Source of the DNA: Streptomyces sp. TLI_105
Lineage (GTDB): Bacteria > Actinomycetota > Actinomycetes > Streptomycetales > Streptomycetaceae
Direction of reading: 5' to 3'
DNA: 64,000 nt
NCBI RefSeq assembly: GCF_900105415.1
Contig: NZ_FNSM01000001.1
Location: 5,853,501 to 5,917,500 of the forward strand
Shown: piece by piece, positions 16,765 to 25,322 of the stretch
How positions within the stretch are numbered: the first letter of the stretch is position 1
Layout: every line of letters begins with the position of its first letter
The notes under the pieces: model-generated
What the model was told of the DNA's origin: nothing
Seen by the model: the letters and a program-made list of their open reading frames with translations, nothing else
Database searches by the model: none
Translations under genes and position numbers: made by a program

Positions 16765-19752
16765 ATGACGGTGCCGGGACGCAGGAGCAGTACGTTCTCA
16801 CGTCTGCTGCGGCACGGGTTCACCGATCCCTCGGGGGCCGAACGGCTCCTCGACGTGCCCGAGCTGTCCGCGCTGCGCGGCGATCCCGTCCTCCTCGACG
16901 CCCTCGGCGCCACCGCCGATCCCGACCTCGCCCTGCGCGGTCTGGTGCGCCTGGTCGAGGCGCAGGCCGAGACGGAGCGGCAGACGCTCACCACCACGCT
17001 GCTCTCCGCGAAGCCGTTCCGGGACCGGCTCCTCGGGGTGCTCGGCGCCTCCGAGGCGCTCGCCGACCACCTGGCCCGGCACCCCCGCGACTGGGAGTCC
17101 CTCGTCACGTACGAGGCGGCCGACCTGCACCCGGGGGTCGCCGAGTTCGAGCAGGGGCTCGCCGAGGCCACCGACCCGGTGTCGCTGCGGGTCGCCTACC
17201 GCCGCTGCCTCCTCGCCATAGCGGCCCGTGACGTGTGCGGCACCACCGACGTCGCCCAGGCGGCCGCCGAGCTCGCGGACCTGGCGACGGCGACCCTGCG
17301 TGCCGCGCTCGCCATCGCCCGTACGGCCGCACCCGCCGACGCCGCCATGTGCCGGCTCGCGGTGATCGCGATGGGCAAGTGCGGCGGCCACGAGCTGAAC
17401 TACGTCTCCGACGTGGACGTGATCTTCGTCGGGGAGCCGGCCGAGGGCGCAGACGAGGGCAAGGCGATCCAGGCCGCGACCCGGCTCGCCTCCCATCTGA
17501 TGCGGATCTGCTCGGAGACCACCGTCGAGGGCACCATCTGGCCGGTCGACGCCAATCTGCGCCCCGAGGGCCGCAACGGCCCCCTCGTGCGCACCCTCTC
17601 CTCCCACCTCGCCTACTACCAGCGGTGGGCGAAGACCTGGGAGTTCCAGGCGCTGCTCAAGGCGCGCGCGGTGGCGGGCGACCCCGAGCTGGGCGCCCAG
17701 TACATCGACGCGGTATCCCCGCTCGTCTGGCAGGCGGCCGAGCGCGAGAACTTCGTCCCCGACGTGCAGCAGATGCGCCGCCGCGTCGTCGCCGGCATCC
17801 CGGTCGCCCAGGTCGAGCGCGAGCTCAAGCTCGGCCCCGGCGGCCTCAGGGACGTCGAGTTCGCCGTCCAGCTCCTCCAGCTGGTGCACGGCCGCAGCGA
17901 CGCCACCCTGCACAGCGGCACCACCCTCGACGCGCTCGCCGCGCTGGCCGCCGGCGGCTACGTGGGCCGCGCCGACGCCTCCCAGCTCGACGAGGCGTAC
18001 CGGTTCCTGCGGGCCATGGAGCACCGCATCCAGCTGTACCGGCTGCGCCGCACCCACCTCGTCCCCGAGGACGAGGCCGACCTGCGCCGCCTCGGCCGCT
18101 CCCTCGGGCTGCGCACCGACCCGGTCGCCGAGCTCAACAAGGAGTGGAAGCGGCACGCCGCCGTCGTCCGGCGGCTGCACGAGAAGCTCTTCTACCGGCC
18201 GCTGCTCGACGCGGTCGCGCAGCTCGCCCCCGGCGAGATCCGGCTCAGCCCGAAGGCGGCCGGGCAGCGGCTCGAAGCGCTCGGGTACGCGGACCCCGCC
18301 GCCGCCCTGCGCCACCTGGAGGCGCTGGCCTCCGGGGTGAGCCGGAAGGCCGCGATCCAGCGGACGCTGCTGCCGGTGCTGCTCGGCTGGTTCGCCGACT
18401 CCGCCGACCCGGACGCCGGGCTCCTCGGCTTCCGCAAGGTCTCCGACGCCCTCGGCAAGACCCCTTGGTACCTGCGGCTGCTCCGCGACGAGGGCGCCGC
18501 CGCCGAGAACCTCGCCCGGGTCCTGTCCGCCGGGCGCCTCGCCCCCGACCTGCTGCTCCGCGCCCCCGAGGCCGTCGCGATCCTCGGCGATCCGGAGGGC
18601 CTGAAGCCGCGCGGCCGGGACCACCTGGAGCAGGAGGTCCTGGCGGCGGTGGGCCGCGCGGACGACGCCGAGCAGGCGGTCGCGGCGGCCCGCGGGGTGC
18701 GCCGCAGGGAGCTGTTCCGCACCGCCGCGGCCGATCTCATCGGCTCGTACGGCACCGAGGACAGCCCCCGTGAGCCCGATCCGGGCGCGCTCGTGGACCG
18801 GGTGGGGGAGGCCGTCACCGACCTCAACGCGGTGACGATCGCCGGCGCCCTGCGGGCCGCCGTGCGCGCCGAGTGGGGCGAGGAGCTGCCGACCCGGTTC
18901 GCGGTGATCGGCATGGGCCGCTTCGGCGGCCACGAGCTCGGGTACGGCTCCGACGCCGACGTGCTGTTCGTGCACGAGCCGCGCGAGGGCGTCGACGAGC
19001 AGGAGGCGGCCCGGGCCGCGAACCGGGTGGTCGCCGAGATGCGGCGGCTGCTCCAACTGCCCACGGCCGACCCCCCGTTGCTGATCGACGCCGATCTGCG
19101 CCCGGAGGGCAAGAGCGGCCCCCTGGCGCGGAGCCTGAAGTCGTACGAGGCCTACTACCGCCGCTGGTCGCTCGTCTGGGAGAGCCAGGCGCTGCTGCGC
19201 GCCGCACCGATGGCGGGCGACCAGGAGTTGGCGGACCGCTTCATCGAACTGGTCGACCCGCTGCGCTATCCGGCGGAGGGCCTCGGCGAGGACGCGGTCC
19301 GCGAGATCCGCCGCCTCAAGGCCCGGATGGAGTCCGAGCGGCTGCCGCGCGGCGCCGACCCGACGCTCCACGCGAAGCTCGGGCGCGGCGGCCTCAGCGA
19401 CGTCGAGTGGACGGTCCAGCTGCTCCAGATGCGGCACGGCTGGGCCGAACCGGGCCTGCGGACGACCCGTACCCGCGAGGCCCTGGCCGCCGCCCACGCG
19501 GCGGGGCTGATCCCGACGGAGGAGGCGCAGACCCTCGACGAGGCCTGGGTCCTCGCCACCCGCGTGCGCAACGCGGTGATGCTGGTCCGCGGCCGCCCCG
19601 GTGACACCTTCCCGTCGCAGCCGCGCGAACTCGCCGCGGTGGGGCGGTATTTGGGGTACGAGTCGGGTCACGTCGGCGAGATGGTCGACGACTACCGCCG
19701 GATCACCCGCCGGGCCAGGGCCGTCGTCGAGGAGCTGTTCTACGGGGCGTAG
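16765..19752 (+). CDS. glnE: Bifunctional glutamine synthetase adenylyltransferase/adenylyl-removing enzyme
   Basis: 995 aa, the full two-catalytic-domain length, from ATG 16765 behind GAGGGAG. The enzyme adds AMP to, or removes it from, a Tyr of dodecameric GlnA to tune its activity to nitrogen status. The N-terminal nucleotidyltransferase half (de-adenylylation) carries AMGKCGGHELNYVSDVDVIF around residue 205. The C-terminal half (adenylylation) carries GMGRFGGHELGYGSDADVLF around residue 715. Both keep the G-G...D-x-D metal motif, and each is followed by a helical domain with LGPGGLRDVEF and LGRGGLSDVEW. Its substrate glnA is at 60-61.4 kb in this window. Confidence 0.96.
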   Translation: MTVPGRRSSTFSRLLRHGFTDPSGAERLLDVPELSALRGDPVLLDALGATADPDLALRGLVRLVEAQAETERQTLTTTLLSAKPFRDRLLGVLGASEALADHLARHPRDWESLVTYEAADLHPGVAEFEQGLAEATDPVSLRVAYRRCLLAIAARDVCGTTDVAQAAAELADLATATLRAALAIARTAAPADAAMCRLAVIAMGKCGGHELNYVSDVDVIFVGEPAEGADEGKAIQAATRLASHLMRICSETTVEGTIWPVDANLRPEGRNGPLVRTLSSHLAYYQRWAKTWEFQALLKARAVAGDPELGAQYIDAVSPLVWQAAERENFVPDVQQMRRRVVAGIPVAQVERELKLGPGGLRDVEFAVQLLQLVHGRSDATLHSGTTLDALAALAAGGYVGRADASQLDEAYRFLRAMEHRIQLYRLRRTHLVPEDEADLRRLGRSLGLRTDPVAELNKEWKRHAAVVRRLHEKLFYRPLLDAVAQLAPGEIRLSPKAAGQRLEALGYADPAAALRHLEALASGVSRKAAIQRTLLPVLLGWFADSADPDAGLLGFRKVSDALGKTPWYLRLLRDEGAAAENLARVLSAGRLAPDLLLRAPEAVAILGDPEGLKPRGRDHLEQEVLAAVGRADDAEQAVAAARGVRRRELFRTAAADLIGSYGTEDSPREPDPGALVDRVGEAVTDLNAVTIAGALRAAVRAEWGEELPTRFAVIGMGRFGGHELGYGSDADVLFVHEPREGVDEQEAARAANRVVAEMRRLLQLPTADPPLLIDADLRPEGKSGPLARSLKSYEAYYRRWSLVWESQALLRAAPMAGDQELADRFIELVDPLRYPAEGLGEDAVREIRRLKARMESERLPRGADPTLHAKLGRGGLSDVEWTVQLLQMRHGWAEPGLRTTRTREALAAAHAAGLIPTEEAQTLDEAWVLATRVRNAVMLVRGRPGDTFPSQPRELAAVGRYLGYESGHVGEMVDDYRRITRRARAVVEELFYGA

Positions 19753-19767
19753 GCGGCACTCCGGCGA

Positions 19768-20211
19768 TCAGTCGAGCCCCTGGTGCACCCGGAGCAACAG
19801 GCCCTGGAGCAGGGCCCGTTCCTCCGGGGCCAGTGGTGCGAGCAGTTCGTCCTGGACGGAGCGGGCCTCGGCGTCGAGCTCCGCGAGGAGGTCCCGGCCG
19901 GCCGGGGCGAGGGTGACGGAGACCCGCCTGCGGTCCTCGGGGTCGCGCGCCCGCTCGACGTACCCGCCGGTGGTCAGCTGGTCCACGACCTTGGCGATGT
20001 CGCTGGGGTCGACGCCGAGGCGGACGACGAGGTCGCGCTGGGCGTGCGGGCCGAAGTCGGAGAGGGCGGCGAGGACCGCCATGTCCCAGAGGCGCAGGCC
20101 GCGTCCGGCCAGCCGGTCGGCCAGTCTGCCCCGGGCGGTCTTGCCGATCCGGGAGAGCAGATAGGTGCTGAGGCCGAGCAGGGCGGGCGGGGTGGATCGC
20201 GCGGAAGGCAT
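19768..20211 (-). CDS. MarR family transcriptional regulator
   Basis: 147 aa from ATG 20211; a TTG two codons earlier is also possible. The winged helix-turn-helix of MarR proteins is clear: LWDMAVLAALSDFGPHAQRDLVVRLGVDPSDIAKVVDQLTTGGYVERARDPEDRRRVSVTLAPAGR is spread over residues 42-108, with the wing DPEDRRR in its usual place. It is divergent from a VOC-family gene across a 63-bp gap that holds an inverted repeat, the classic arrangement of a MarR repressor controlling its neighbour. It ends 15 bp from glnE, convergently. Confidence 0.9.
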   Translation of the reverse strand: MPSARSTPPALLGLSTYLLSRIGKTARGRLADRLAGRGLRLWDMAVLAALSDFGPHAQRDLVVRLGVDPSDIAKVVDQLTTGGYVERARDPEDRRRVSVTLAPAGRDLLAELDAEARSVQDELLAPLAPEERALLQGLLLRVHQGLD

Positions 20212-20223
20212 GACCAAAGTCTA

Positions 20224-20252
20224 AGGTCCGCTCCTATAGTGGGTGTGGACCT
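20224..20252. promoter_or_regulatory. Inverted repeat between divergent MarR and VOC genes
   Basis: AGGTCC (20224-20229) and GGACCT (20247-20252) form a perfect 6-bp dyad with 17 bp between, inside the 63-bp MarR-VOC gap. A -10-like TATAGT lies between the arms, so occupation of the site would cover both promoters. Confidence 0.45.
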
Positions 20253-20274
20253 ACTATTTTTCGAGGAGCCCGCC

Positions 20275-20685
20275 GTGCACGTCCCGTACCCCCGACTGCT
20301 CGTCACCCGCTTCGCCGACTGCTTCCGCTTCTACGCGGCCGTCCTGCCCCTGCTGACCGGCGCGGACCTCGACAAGGGCGGGCCGGACGGGCCGTACGCC
20401 AACTGGGAGGTGGACGGCCGGGGCGTCCTGGTGCTGTTCGACCGCGCCGCGATGGCCTCCGTCCTCGGCACCGGGGACCTGCCGGCCCGTCCGGGGCCGG
20501 CCCAGGACACCGCGATGCTCGTGCTGCGGGTGGACGACGTCGACGAGGCCCTCGCCCTCTGCCTGGGGTCCGGCGGCGATCCCGTGCTCGGCGCCGCCGA
20601 CCGCCCGGAATGGGGTCCCGGCCTGCGCACCGCCCACCTCCGTGACCCCGAGGGGCGGTTGATCGAGCTCCAGTCCTACAGCTGA
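20275..20685 (+). CDS. VOC family protein
   Basis: 136 aa from GTG 20275 with GAGGAG (20263-20268) upstream. It is a two-module glyoxalase-fold protein: YPRLLVTRFADCFRFYAAVL opens the first module, AMLVLRVDDVDEALALCLGSG the second, and LRDPEGRLIELQSY closes it with the usual metal-binding Glu. It may be an antibiotic- or metabolite-binding protein or a small lyase. The divergent MarR gene is the likely regulator. Its last 10 bp overlap the convergent end of the next TetR gene. Confidence 0.86.
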   Translation: MHVPYPRLLVTRFADCFRFYAAVLPLLTGADLDKGGPDGPYANWEVDGRGVLVLFDRAAMASVLGTGDLPARPGPAQDTAMLVLRVDDVDEALALCLGSGGDPVLGAADRPEWGPGLRTAHLRDPEGRLIELQSYS

Positions 20686-21290
20686 TCCGTGTCGAGCAGC
20701 GTCCGGACGTGGGTCAGATAGCCGGTGAGGGCCATGTCGAAGGCCCGGTCGGCGCGGCCCTCGGAGACCGCGCCGAGGGCGCGGGCCAGCTGGGGGGTGG
20801 CCGTTTCGTCGGCCAGCTCCCACATCATCTCGGGCGCCGCCATGTCGAGGGCCGAGCCGAGCACCAGGTTCTCCAGGCCGATGATCACCGGCATCACGGC
20901 CGCCGTCGGGAAGCCCGCCTCCAGGAGGCGGGTGACGGCCTTCTCGTACTGCTGGAGCACCTTGGGCGCGCGCACCGGTGAGGCGGTGAGCAGCGGGATC
21001 GTGCGCGGATGGGCGGCGAAGGCGGCGCGGTACGAGCGGGCCCAGGCGGCCATGGCCGCGTCCCAGGGCGTCACCTCGAAGGCGGCGTCGTCGATGGCGT
21101 CGCAGACCCGCTCGCGCAGCAGCTCCACGATGCCGTCCCGGCCGTCCACATGGTGGTACACCGACGCCGTCTGCGCCCCGAGCCGGCGGGCGATCTGAGG
21201 GACGCTGAACTCGCCCTGTTCGTCGACGAGTTCGAGCGCGGTGGTGGTGATGCGCTCCCGGTCGAGGAGGGGTGTGCGCGGCCGGCCCAT
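20676..21290 (-). CDS. TetR family transcriptional regulator
   Basis: 204 aa from ATG 21290. The N-terminus MGRPRTPLLDRERITTTALE leads to the HTH FSVPQIARRLGAQTASVYHH (about residues 28-47); the wide C-terminal ligand domain has the WARSYRAAFAAHPRTIPLL stretch seen in the TetR_C_33-like group. It is divergent from the APC transporter and amidohydrolase genes. A 19-bp dyad in the gap (21350-21368) is a convincing operator, so this protein probably represses both itself and that transport-hydrolysis operon. The inducer may be the imported compound. Confidence 0.9.
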   Translation of the reverse strand: MGRPRTPLLDRERITTTALELVDEQGEFSVPQIARRLGAQTASVYHHVDGRDGIVELLRERVCDAIDDAAFEVTPWDAAMAAWARSYRAAFAAHPRTIPLLTASPVRAPKVLQQYEKAVTRLLEAGFPTAAVMPVIIGLENLVLGSALDMAAPEMMWELADETATPQLARALGAVSEGRADRAFDMALTGYLTHVRTLLDTDQL

Positions 21291-21349
21291 GAAGGTCTTC
21301 CCCCAGTTCAGGTCTTCCCGAATCGTTGGGCATGAGGCTACATTGCGCC

Positions 21350-21368
21350 AACCGAAAGGCTTTAGGTT
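21350..21368. promoter_or_regulatory. 19-bp TetR-type operator
   Basis: AACCGAAAG-G-CTTTAGGTT is a dyad with one mismatched pair, located between the divergent TetR gene and the APC transporter, 35 bp before the transporter start. Size, symmetry and place are typical of a TetR operator. Confidence 0.65.
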
Positions 21369-21402
21369 TCCTGCTCCCGCCGCAGAAGGGCCTCCCCACC
21401 CC

Positions 21403-22944
21403 ATGTCGTCCAGCACGTCCGACGAGCCGCCCGGGCTCCGCACCGGCACGCTCACCACCGCGGACATCTCCTTCTTCGTCGTGTCCGCCGCCGCCCCGCT
21501 CACCGTCATGGCCGGCGTCGCCCCCATCGCCCTCGTCCTCGGCGGCATCGGCGCCCCGGCCGGATACCTCCTGGCCGGCCTCACCCTCGCCGTCTTCGCC
21601 GTCGGCTTCACCGCGATGAGCCGCCACGTCCGCAGCGCCGGCGCCTTCTACGCGTACATCGCCCAGGGCCTCGGCACACCCCTCGGCATCGCCGCCGCCC
21701 TCGTCGCCATGGTCGGCTACAACGGCATGGAGATCGGCGTCTACGGACTCCTCGGCTCCGCCACCGCCGACACCGCCCACGCCCTGTGGGGCGTCGACCT
21801 GCCCTGGCTGCCCATCGCCCTCGCCGGACTGCTGCTCATCTGGTACGGCGGCTACCGCTCCATCGACTTCGGCGCCAAGGTCCTCGGCGTGCTGCTCGTC
21901 GCCGAGACCGGCATCCTCGTGCTTCTAGCCGCCGGCGTGCTCCTCAAGGGTGGCGCCCACGGGATCTCCCTCGCATCCTTCGCCCCCGGTAACGTCTTCG
22001 TCCCCGGCACCGCCGCCGTGCTCGCCTTCGCCTTCTCCGCCTTCACCGGCTTCGAGTCGACCGTCATCTACCGCCGCGAGGCCCGCGACCCGGCCCGCAC
22101 CATCCCCCGCGCCACCTACATCGCGGTCGGCTTCCTCGGGCTCTTCTACGCCTTCGTCGTCTGGACCGTCATCCAGGCCTTCGGCGACGACAAGGTCGTC
22201 GAGGCCGCCGCGGGCGACACCGGCGGACTCTTCTTCGCCGCCATCACCACCTACGTCGGCGGCTGGGCCGCCGACCTGATGCACCTCTTCATCGTGACCA
22301 GCATCCTCGCCTCGCTCCTCGCCTTCCACAACGCGATCAACCGCTACGGCCTCGCGCTCGCCGAGGAAGGCGTGCTGCCCGCCGCGCTCGGCCGCGTCCA
22401 CCCGCGCCACCGCTCCCCGTACCTCGCCGGCGTCGCCCAGACCGTGCTCGGCGCCGTCATCGTGCTCGGCTTCGCCGTCGCCGGCGCCGACCCGTACACC
22501 CAGCTGCTGCTCTGGGTGAACACCCCCGGCATGCTCGGCCTCATGGCGCTGATGCTGCTCGCCGCCCTCGCCGTCGTCCGCTACTTCCGGCGCGTCCCGC
22601 ACCAGGAGGGCGCCCTGCGCACCCTCGTCGCCCCGGCCACCGCCGCCGTGCTGTTGGCCGTCGCCCTCTGGCTCGTCGCCTCCAAGGTCGCCCTGTTCAC
22701 CGGTGCCTCCACCACCGTCAACACCGTCCTCGTCGCCGTCGTCCCCGCCGTCCTCGTCATCGGGCTCCTCCTCGCGCACCGGCTGCGCCGCAGCCGCCCC
22801 GAGGTCTACGCCCGCTTCGCCGCAGAGCCGCCCACCGAAGGAGCCGACCCCCAGTGCCCGCACCCGACCTCCTCCTCGTCAACGCCCGCGTCCGCACCCC
22901 AGATCTCTCCCGGCACACCGCTGTCGCCGTCCACGACGGACTGA
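21403..22944 (+). CDS. APC superfamily amino acid/amine permease
   Basis: 513-aa inner-membrane protein from ATG 21403 with AGAAGGG upstream. Twelve or more hydrophobic helices; the N-terminal LTTADISFFVVSAAAPLTVMAG and AFAFSAFTGFESTVIYRREA in helix 6 mark the APC (amino acid-polyamine-organocation) family. It should import an amino acid, amine or related compound with protons. The last 91 bp overlap the start of the amidohydrolase gene, so translation is coupled and the imported substrate may be the amidohydrolase substrate. The C-terminal tail beyond about 480 is Ser/Pro-rich and arises from this overlap. Confidence 0.88.
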   Translation: MSSSTSDEPPGLRTGTLTTADISFFVVSAAAPLTVMAGVAPIALVLGGIGAPAGYLLAGLTLAVFAVGFTAMSRHVRSAGAFYAYIAQGLGTPLGIAAALVAMVGYNGMEIGVYGLLGSATADTAHALWGVDLPWLPIALAGLLLIWYGGYRSIDFGAKVLGVLLVAETGILVLLAAGVLLKGGAHGISLASFAPGNVFVPGTAAVLAFAFSAFTGFESTVIYRREARDPARTIPRATYIAVGFLGLFYAFVVWTVIQAFGDDKVVEAAAGDTGGLFFAAITTYVGGWAADLMHLFIVTSILASLLAFHNAINRYGLALAEEGVLPAALGRVHPRHRSPYLAGVAQTVLGAVIVLGFAVAGADPYTQLLLWVNTPGMLGLMALMLLAALAVVRYFRRVPHQEGALRTLVAPATAAVLLAVALWLVASKVALFTGASTTVNTVLVAVVPAVLVIGLLLAHRLRRSRPEVYARFAAEPPTEGADPQCPHPTSSSSTPASAPQISPGTPLSPSTTD

Positions 22945-24434
22945 TCACCGCCCTCGGCACCGACGCCGAGGCCCGCACCTGGGCCGGACCCGGCACCGAG
23001 ACGGTCGACCTCGCCGGCGCCACCCTCACCCCCGGCCTCACCGACGCCCACAGCCACCCCGTCTGGGGCCTGGAGATGTTCACCGGCACCGACCTCTCGG
23101 CCGTCACCGACCTCGAAGGACTGCGCGCCGCCCTCCGCCGCGCCGAGCGCCGTGACGGCTGGGTCCTCGGCTTCGGCCTCGACCACAACGTCTTCGGCGG
23201 CCGCCCCGTCCACCGCGACCTCGTCGAGGACGCCCTCGACGGCGCCCCCGCCCACCTGCGCCTCTACGACGGACACTCCGTCCTCGTCAGCACGGCCGCC
23301 CTCAAGGCGGCCGGCATCGAAGGCCCCCGCGCCTTCGCCCAGCACTCCGAGATCGTCTGCGACGCCGACGGCCACCCCACCGGACACCTCGTCGAGCACG
23401 CCGCCATGGACCTGATGACCCCGGTCCTCCCCACCCAGCCGTACGCCGAGCGCCGCGACCGGCTCGTCGAGCTGCTCGGCGCCATGGCCGCCACCGGCCT
23501 CACCGCCGCCCACGTCATGGACCTGGGCGGACACGACGTCCCCGGACTCCTCGCCGGCATCGAGGAGGGCGGCGACCTGCCGGTCCGCCTCCGCCTCGCC
23601 CCCTGGTGCATGCCCGGCGCCGGCCCCGAGGAGCTCGACGGATTCGTACGGCTCCAGGAGCGGGCCGGACGACTGTGGGCGATCGGCGGCGTGAAGTTCT
23701 TCATGGACGGCACCGTCGAGGGCGGCACCGCCTGGCTGGAGCACGCCGACTGCCACGGCCAGGGCACCGACGCCTTCTGGCCCGACCCGGCCGCCTACTC
23801 CGCCGCCGTGCGCCACCTCCACCGGGCCGGTGTCGGCACCGCCACCCACGCCATCGGCGACGCCGCCGTCCGGCACGTCCTCGACACCGTGGAAGGCCTC
23901 GGCACGGGCGGACCCCGCCACCGGATCGAGCACATCGAGACCGTCCCCGACGACCAGCTCGGCCGCTTCGCCGCACTCGGCGTCGTCGCCTCGATGCAGC
24001 CCCCGCACACCGCGTACACCCGCGCCGACCACACCGACGAGTGGTCGAAGCGGCTCGGCGAGGAGCGGGCCGCCCGCGCCTGGCGCTGCCGCGACCTGAG
24101 GGACGCCGGAGCCCACCTCGCGCTCGGCTCGGACTGGCCCATCGCCCACTACGACGCCCGCCAGGTCCTCGCCACCGCCCGCGCCCCGCGCGGCGCGGCT
24201 TCCGCCCGGCGCGGGCTCACGGGTCTGATGGCCCTGGAGGGGATGACCACGCACGCGGCGCTCGCGGCGGGGGAGGAGACGGTCGCGGGCCGGATCGCCC
24301 CGGGCCACCGGGCCGACCTCACCGCCTTCGCCCTGGACCCGGTGGAGGCCCCGGCGGACGAGACCGCCGAGGCCCCGGTCCGGCTGACGGTCGCCGGGGG
24401 AAGGATCACCTACCTGGCGGGGGCGAAAGTCTAA
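22854..24434 (+). CDS. Amidohydrolase family protein (YtcJ-like)
   Basis: 526 aa from GTG 22854, with GAAGGAG at 22837-22843; it begins inside the transporter gene. It is a metal-dependent amidohydrolase of the YtcJ/AtzF-related group: N-terminal beta-sandwich, LTPGLTDAHSHPVWG with the HxH metal ligands (about 60-74), VKFFMDGTVEGGTAWLE near residue 283, GTATHAIGDAAV near 330, and ALGSDWPIA near 425. This family opens amide or ester bonds in cyclic or acylated compounds. Co-expression with the APC permease suggests uptake followed by hydrolysis of a nitrogenous compound. Confidence 0.9.
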   Translation: MPAPDLLLVNARVRTPDLSRHTAVAVHDGLITALGTDAEARTWAGPGTETVDLAGATLTPGLTDAHSHPVWGLEMFTGTDLSAVTDLEGLRAALRRAERRDGWVLGFGLDHNVFGGRPVHRDLVEDALDGAPAHLRLYDGHSVLVSTAALKAAGIEGPRAFAQHSEIVCDADGHPTGHLVEHAAMDLMTPVLPTQPYAERRDRLVELLGAMAATGLTAAHVMDLGGHDVPGLLAGIEEGGDLPVRLRLAPWCMPGAGPEELDGFVRLQERAGRLWAIGGVKFFMDGTVEGGTAWLEHADCHGQGTDAFWPDPAAYSAAVRHLHRAGVGTATHAIGDAAVRHVLDTVEGLGTGGPRHRIEHIETVPDDQLGRFAALGVVASMQPPHTAYTRADHTDEWSKRLGEERAARAWRCRDLRDAGAHLALGSDWPIAHYDARQVLATARAPRGAASARRGLTGLMALEGMTTHAALAAGEETVAGRIAPGHRADLTAFALDPVEAPADETAEAPVRLTVAGGRITYLAGAKV

Positions 24435-24706
24435 GGGTCGCCATATAATTTTCTTGCCGTCGTATCCGAACATTTGCTGTCGGAGTTTCTGTGGGTTGTG
24501 GCATGGTGACACGACCCACCTGAACCGGAATGCTGGCGATGATTTCCTGGTCGGCTTTGCGAAATACCTCTTCGCGGCAGGGTGCCTGAGGCGTCCCTTT
24601 CGGGGACAGCGGGAATCAGGTTCCGGATTCCGTTGCGGCCGGCCTCGCGTAGGGACGATCGCAACGGATCCTGGCATTGGGAATAGAAGGGAACTGCGCT
24701 AGAGGC
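24435..24706. other. Lower-GC noncoding stretch downstream of small secreted protein gene
   Basis: 272 bp clearly less GC-rich than the flanks (for example CCATATAATTTTCTTG at about 24440). It includes a long imperfect inverted repeat, CCGTTGCG (24630-24637) with CGCAACGG (24660-24667), that could end transcription of the secreted protein gene, and a small hairpin GTCCC-N5-GGGAC near 24593-24607. Short ORFs exist on both strands but none has a ribosome-binding site or recognisable protein. Confidence 0.5.
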
Positions 24707-25177
24707 TCAGCCGCAGTGGCTGGCGTAGCTGTGGTGATGGGCATTGTCCCCGCTCGGGGACGAAATGCTCCCACCCCAGGCGATGCACCGCCCGGCGGCG
24801 CTCACCGACACCGGCCCTGCGTAGTAGGTGTACTTCGTCGAGGAGCTGGGCGGGTCCTGCACATAAGCGTCCCCGGACTCACACGTCTGACCCTGAGTAA
24901 CTCCGGCCCTACACTTGACCAGCCACACCATCTTCAGGGTGGGCGTACCGTACCCTCCCGCCGAGGTCGCCACGGCAGCCGCGCAGTTCTTTCCCGTCGA
25001 CGAGTCGTAGTACAGGTAGACGGTTCCGTTCGTCACCCCACTGCTGGTCTTTAGGGCGTACGAATCGATCTGGGTGCCTGTACAACCGTAACTCGCGGCG
25101 CTCGCGGGCGGAGCCGCGACAAACAGGCTGCCTGCTGCAAGCACAAGCCCACCGACTATCGACGAAATTCTTCTCAT
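24707..25177 (-). CDS. Small secreted protein of unknown function
   Basis: 156 aa from ATG 25177, which follows AAGGAG by six bases. A textbook signal peptide (RRISSIVGGLVLAAGSLFVA, cleavage near PASA-A about residue 28) is followed by a mature domain of about 125 residues rich in Ser, Thr, Tyr and Gly with five Cys (YGCTG, KNCAA, VKCRAG, TCESG, RCIAW and a final HCG). Motifs NGTVYLYYDSSTGKNCAA and TLKMVWLVKC suggest a beta-sandwich. Codon use and base composition are less GC-rich than neighbours, and the gene stands alone, consistent with an accessory insert. It is probably released into the medium. Function unknown. Confidence 0.8.
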   Translation of the reverse strand: MRRISSIVGGLVLAAGSLFVAAPPASAASYGCTGTQIDSYALKTSSGVTNGTVYLYYDSSTGKNCAAAVATSAGGYGTPTLKMVWLVKCRAGVTQGQTCESGDAYVQDPPSSSTKYTYYAGPVSVSAAGRCIAWGGSISSPSGDNAHHHSYASHCG

Positions 25178-25322
25178 TCCTACTCCTTGTGTAGAGTTCC
25201 GATGCAGGGGAAATCTAACACTCTGTGATCTTCGACAGCAAGGATGTTTTGCGGGCCTGATCTCACTGCCCGGCAGGTTTGAGGGGGCTGTGCATGGAAT
25301 GCGGTGTTTTATGTTGGGTCGA

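Noticed and set aside
16798..19671. A 957-codon minus-strand frame opposite glnE
   Set aside because: It is a typical antisense shadow of a GC3-rich gene; translation is low in hydrophobic order and has no domain.
24454..24702. 82-codon plus-strand ORF in the low-GC gap (and a 77-codon one on the minus strand)
   Set aside because: No ribosome-binding site, mixed codon bias and no recognisable protein; likely noncoding.
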